A stretch of 9,289 nucleotides of DNA from contig JALHTP010000460.1 of NCBI GenBank assembly GCA_022865725.1, positions 1 through 9,289 of the forward strand, given 5' to 3'. Within the stretch, counting starts at the first letter, position 1; each line of letters opens with the position of its first letter. Under the pieces are notes generated by a model. It did no database searches, was not told the origin of the DNA, and saw nothing but the letters and a program-made list of their open reading frames with translations. Source of the stretch: Methyloceanibacter sp. GTDB taxonomy: Bacteria > Pseudomonadota > Alphaproteobacteria > Rhizobiales > Methyloligellaceae. The position numbers and the translations under genes are program-made. This document shows positions 7,803 to 9,289 of this stretch, one piece after another.

Positions 7803-8282
7803 TCAGCGCCTGTCCAGCAACCGCTTCAGCCGGCGCTCCTCGTTAACGCTGAGCGGCGCCAGCGCCTGCGCCGCCTCCCGCCGCCGCCGATAGGCGAACC
7901 AGATCAGGCCGAGCGCCGCCGCGAAGACGGCCGGCGTCGCCAGCCAGAGCAGCAAAGTATGCGAGGAAAGCCGGGGCTTGAGCAGCACGAATTCGCCATA
8001 GCGCGCCACCACGAAATCGACGATCTCCTGATCGCTGTCGCCGGCCTTCAGCCTCTCCCGCACCAGCAGCCTCAAATCCTTGGCCAAGGGCGCGTCGGAA
8101 TCGTCGATCGACTGGTTCTGGCAGACCAGGCAGCGCAAACCCGCCGAGATCGCCCGCGCCCGGGCCTCGAGCGCCGGGTCCGGCAGCACTTCGTCGGGTT
8201 GGACGGCCTGCGCCGCGCTCGCAAGGAGAAGACAGAGGGCGAGCGACAGGAGGAGGGCTGAGCCGAAGCGGCGGAGTTTCAT
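7803..8282 (-). CDS. ccmH: Cytochrome c maturation protein CcmH (CycL)
   Basis: CcmH is a membrane-anchored periplasmic thiol-disulfide protein that reduces or holds the heme-binding cysteines of apocytochrome c for ligation with CcmF. The 159 residues show a signal peptide (1-26, ending AQA), then the family motif LRCLVCQNQSIDDSDAPLA with the redox pair Cys51 and Cys54, and a three-helix-type soluble domain to about residue 105. A single membrane helix (about 107-131) and an Arg-rich cytoplasmic tail follow. This is the short, single-domain form without the TPR extension seen in E. coli CcmH; in alphaproteobacteria the TPR part is the separate protein CcmI/CycH. The ATG at 8282 lies four bases after the ccmF stop codon and begins a good signal peptide. 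The frame stays open to 8381, but that extension only reads the end of ccmF in another frame. It is co-transcribed with ccmF. Confidence 0.95.
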   Translation of the reverse strand: MKLRRFGSALLLSLALCLLLASAAQAVQPDEVLPDPALEARARAISAGLRCLVCQNQSIDDSDAPLAKDLRLLVRERLKAGDSDQEIVDFVVARYGEFVLLKPRLSSHTLLLWLATPAVFAAALGLIWFAYRRRREAAQALAPLSVNEERRLKRLLDRR

Positions 8283-8286
8283 GGCG

Positions 8287-9289
8287 TCACTTGCCTGCGG
8301 CGACTGGAATCGCCTTCGCATCGGCCCGCTTCGGCGCACCGACGCGCAAGCGGCGGTCGGAGAGCGACACGGCGCCGCCAAAGAACATTACCAGCGCGCC
8401 GAGCCAGATGAGACGCACAAGCGGATTGAAATAGAGCCGGACGCTGTAGGCGCCGTCCTTCAGCTGATCGCCGAGCACCGCATAGAGGTCGCCGCGCCAG
8501 CTCGCATGAATGCCGGCCTCGGTGGTGGCGCTCCGCTCGACGGTGAACTCGCGCTTTGACGGGGTGAGCTCGGTCACTGCCTTGCCGCCGCGCGTCACCT
8601 CGAACAGCGCGACCCGCTCGCGATAATTCGGCCCTTGGCGAGGAGCGACGCCCTTGAAGGCCAGCGTGTAGCCCGCGATGTCCGCCGTATCGCCAGGTTT
8701 CAGCGCCAGGATCGCTTCCGACCGCCAGGCCGTCGTGGCCACGATGCCGATGACCGCGAGCCCGAGGCCTGAATGGGCGAGCGCCGTCCCATAGGCCGCA
8801 CGCGGCAGATTGCGAAGCCTGCGCCAGGCCTCCGCCGGGGAGCCGTGCGCGAGCTTCACCCGATAAGCGATCTCGGTCAGCGCGCCCATGACGAGCCAGA
8901 CGCCGAGCCCGATGCCGAACGGCGCAAGCCATGGACCGCGCTGGCGGAAGGCGAGCAGCAGGACGGCGATCACAAGCGCCACACAGGCAGCGGCCGTCAG
9001 GCGCTGCGCGGCCGCCATGAGGTCCCCTCGTTTCCACGCCAGCAGCGGCCCGAACGGGACGGCGATGAGGAGCGGCAAGATGAGCGGCGCGAAAGTGAAA
9101 TTGAAGAAGGGCGCCCCGACCGAGATCTTGTCGCCGGTCAGCGCCTCAAGCGCGAGCGGATAGAGCGTGCCGACGAACACGGCGGCGCATGCGGTGGTGA
9201 GCAGGAGGTTGTTCAGCACGAGAGCGCCCTCGCGGCTGATCGGCGCGAACAGGCCGCCTTTGGTGAGGAGCGGCGCGCGCCAGGCGAAC
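8287..9289 (-). CDS. ccmF: Heme lyase subunit CcmF (CycK), C-terminal part (start outside window)
   Basis: CcmF is the large membrane protein of the heme-ligation complex that joins heme to apocytochrome c in the periplasm, working with CcmH and CcmI. The frame is open through the window edge, and codons before the GTG at 9219 continue the family sequence (FAWRAP...GGLFAPISREGALVLNN), so that GTG is internal. The 333 visible residues are roughly the C-terminal half of a protein usually near 650. They hold several membrane helices (about 22-48, 66-85, 97-114, 120-138, 165-187 and a last one near 288-308) and a periplasmic domain (about 188-287). His172 in ALAHSGLG lies in a membrane helix and is probably the heme b ligand described in this family. 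The WWD heme-handling motif belongs to the missing N-terminal half. By rhizobial gene order ccmE (cycJ) should lie upstream. Confidence 0.96.
   Translation of the reverse strand, partial: FAWRAPLLTKGGLFAPISREGALVLNNLLLTTACAAVFVGTLYPLALEALTGDKISVGAPFFNFTFAPLILPLLIAVPFGPLLAWKRGDLMAAAQRLTAAACVALVIAVLLLAFRQRGPWLAPFGIGLGVWLVMGALTEIAYRVKLAHGSPAEAWRRLRNLPRAAYGTALAHSGLGLAVIGIVATTAWRSEAILALKPGDTADIAGYTLAFKGVAPRQGPNYRERVALFEVTRGGKAVTELTPSKREFTVERSATTEAGIHASWRGDLYAVLGDQLKDGAYSVRLYFNPLVRLIWLGALVMFFGGAVSLSDRRLRVGAPKRADAKAIPVAAGK

Noticed and set aside
8283..8381. A 33-residue extension of CcmH reading back into ccmF.
   Set aside because: It is an out-of-frame shadow of the ccmF C-terminus and would bury the signal peptide, which begins at the ATG at 8282.
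8279..9037. A second 252-residue minus-strand frame overlapping ccmF.
   Set aside because: Its Arg/Gly/His-rich composition is typical of shifted GC-rich coding sequence, and the overlapping CcmF frame is clearly real.

Overview
The window is high-GC DNA with dense, strongly codon-biased genes and looks like core chromosome of an alphaproteobacterium, most likely a member of the Hyphomicrobiales (Rhizobiales). The evidence is the family make-up: a PleC/DivJ-type histidine kinase, glnE, a Do-type protease and the ccmF-ccmH cytochrome c maturation pair. From memory, the order ccmF-ccmH-degP-response regulator-histidine kinase-glnE with a convergent pleC matches rhizobial genomes such as Sinorhizobium, where the ccm genes are called cycK and cycL. 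I could not run a comparison.

Layout, left to right. Positions 1-864 (+) hold the C-terminal 287 residues of a PleC-like kinase whose start lies outside the window. Fifteen bases separate it tail-to-tail from glnE (880-3807, -), which encodes the two-headed glutamine synthetase adenylyltransferase/adenylyl-removing enzyme. Reading leftwards on the minus strand, the other genes all run toward glnE: ccmF (C-terminal half, 9288-8287), ccmH (8282-7803), a 194-base gap with inverted repeats, degP (7608-6055), a gap of about 125 bases with a perfect 12-bp hairpin, an OmpR-type response regulator (5928-5248), its membrane histidine kinase (5264-3804), and glnE.

How the genes fit together. CcmF and CcmH attach heme to apocytochromes c on the periplasmic side. 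DegP is a periplasmic protease/chaperone, and the adjacent two-component system has a periplasmic sensor domain, so an envelope-quality role for degP plus the two-component system is a reasonable inference. The regulator, kinase and glnE genes overlap one another (17 bases, then a 4-base GTGA overlap). This suggests one transcript with translational coupling, which would tie nitrogen-assimilation control by GlnE to expression of the two-component system. PleC belongs to the DivK/CtrA cell-cycle pathway and is transcribed from the opposite side.

Several start codons had to be moved inward from the longest open frame: degP, the response regulator, the kinase and ccmH. Their upstream extensions are out-of-frame shadows of the neighbouring gene or contain the real ribosome binding site. 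I found no tRNA, rRNA, CRISPR array, insertion sequence or phage gene, and no sign of a previously undescribed system. The points worth a second look are the coupling of glnE to the two-component system and two RNA-structure candidates in the intergenic gaps.
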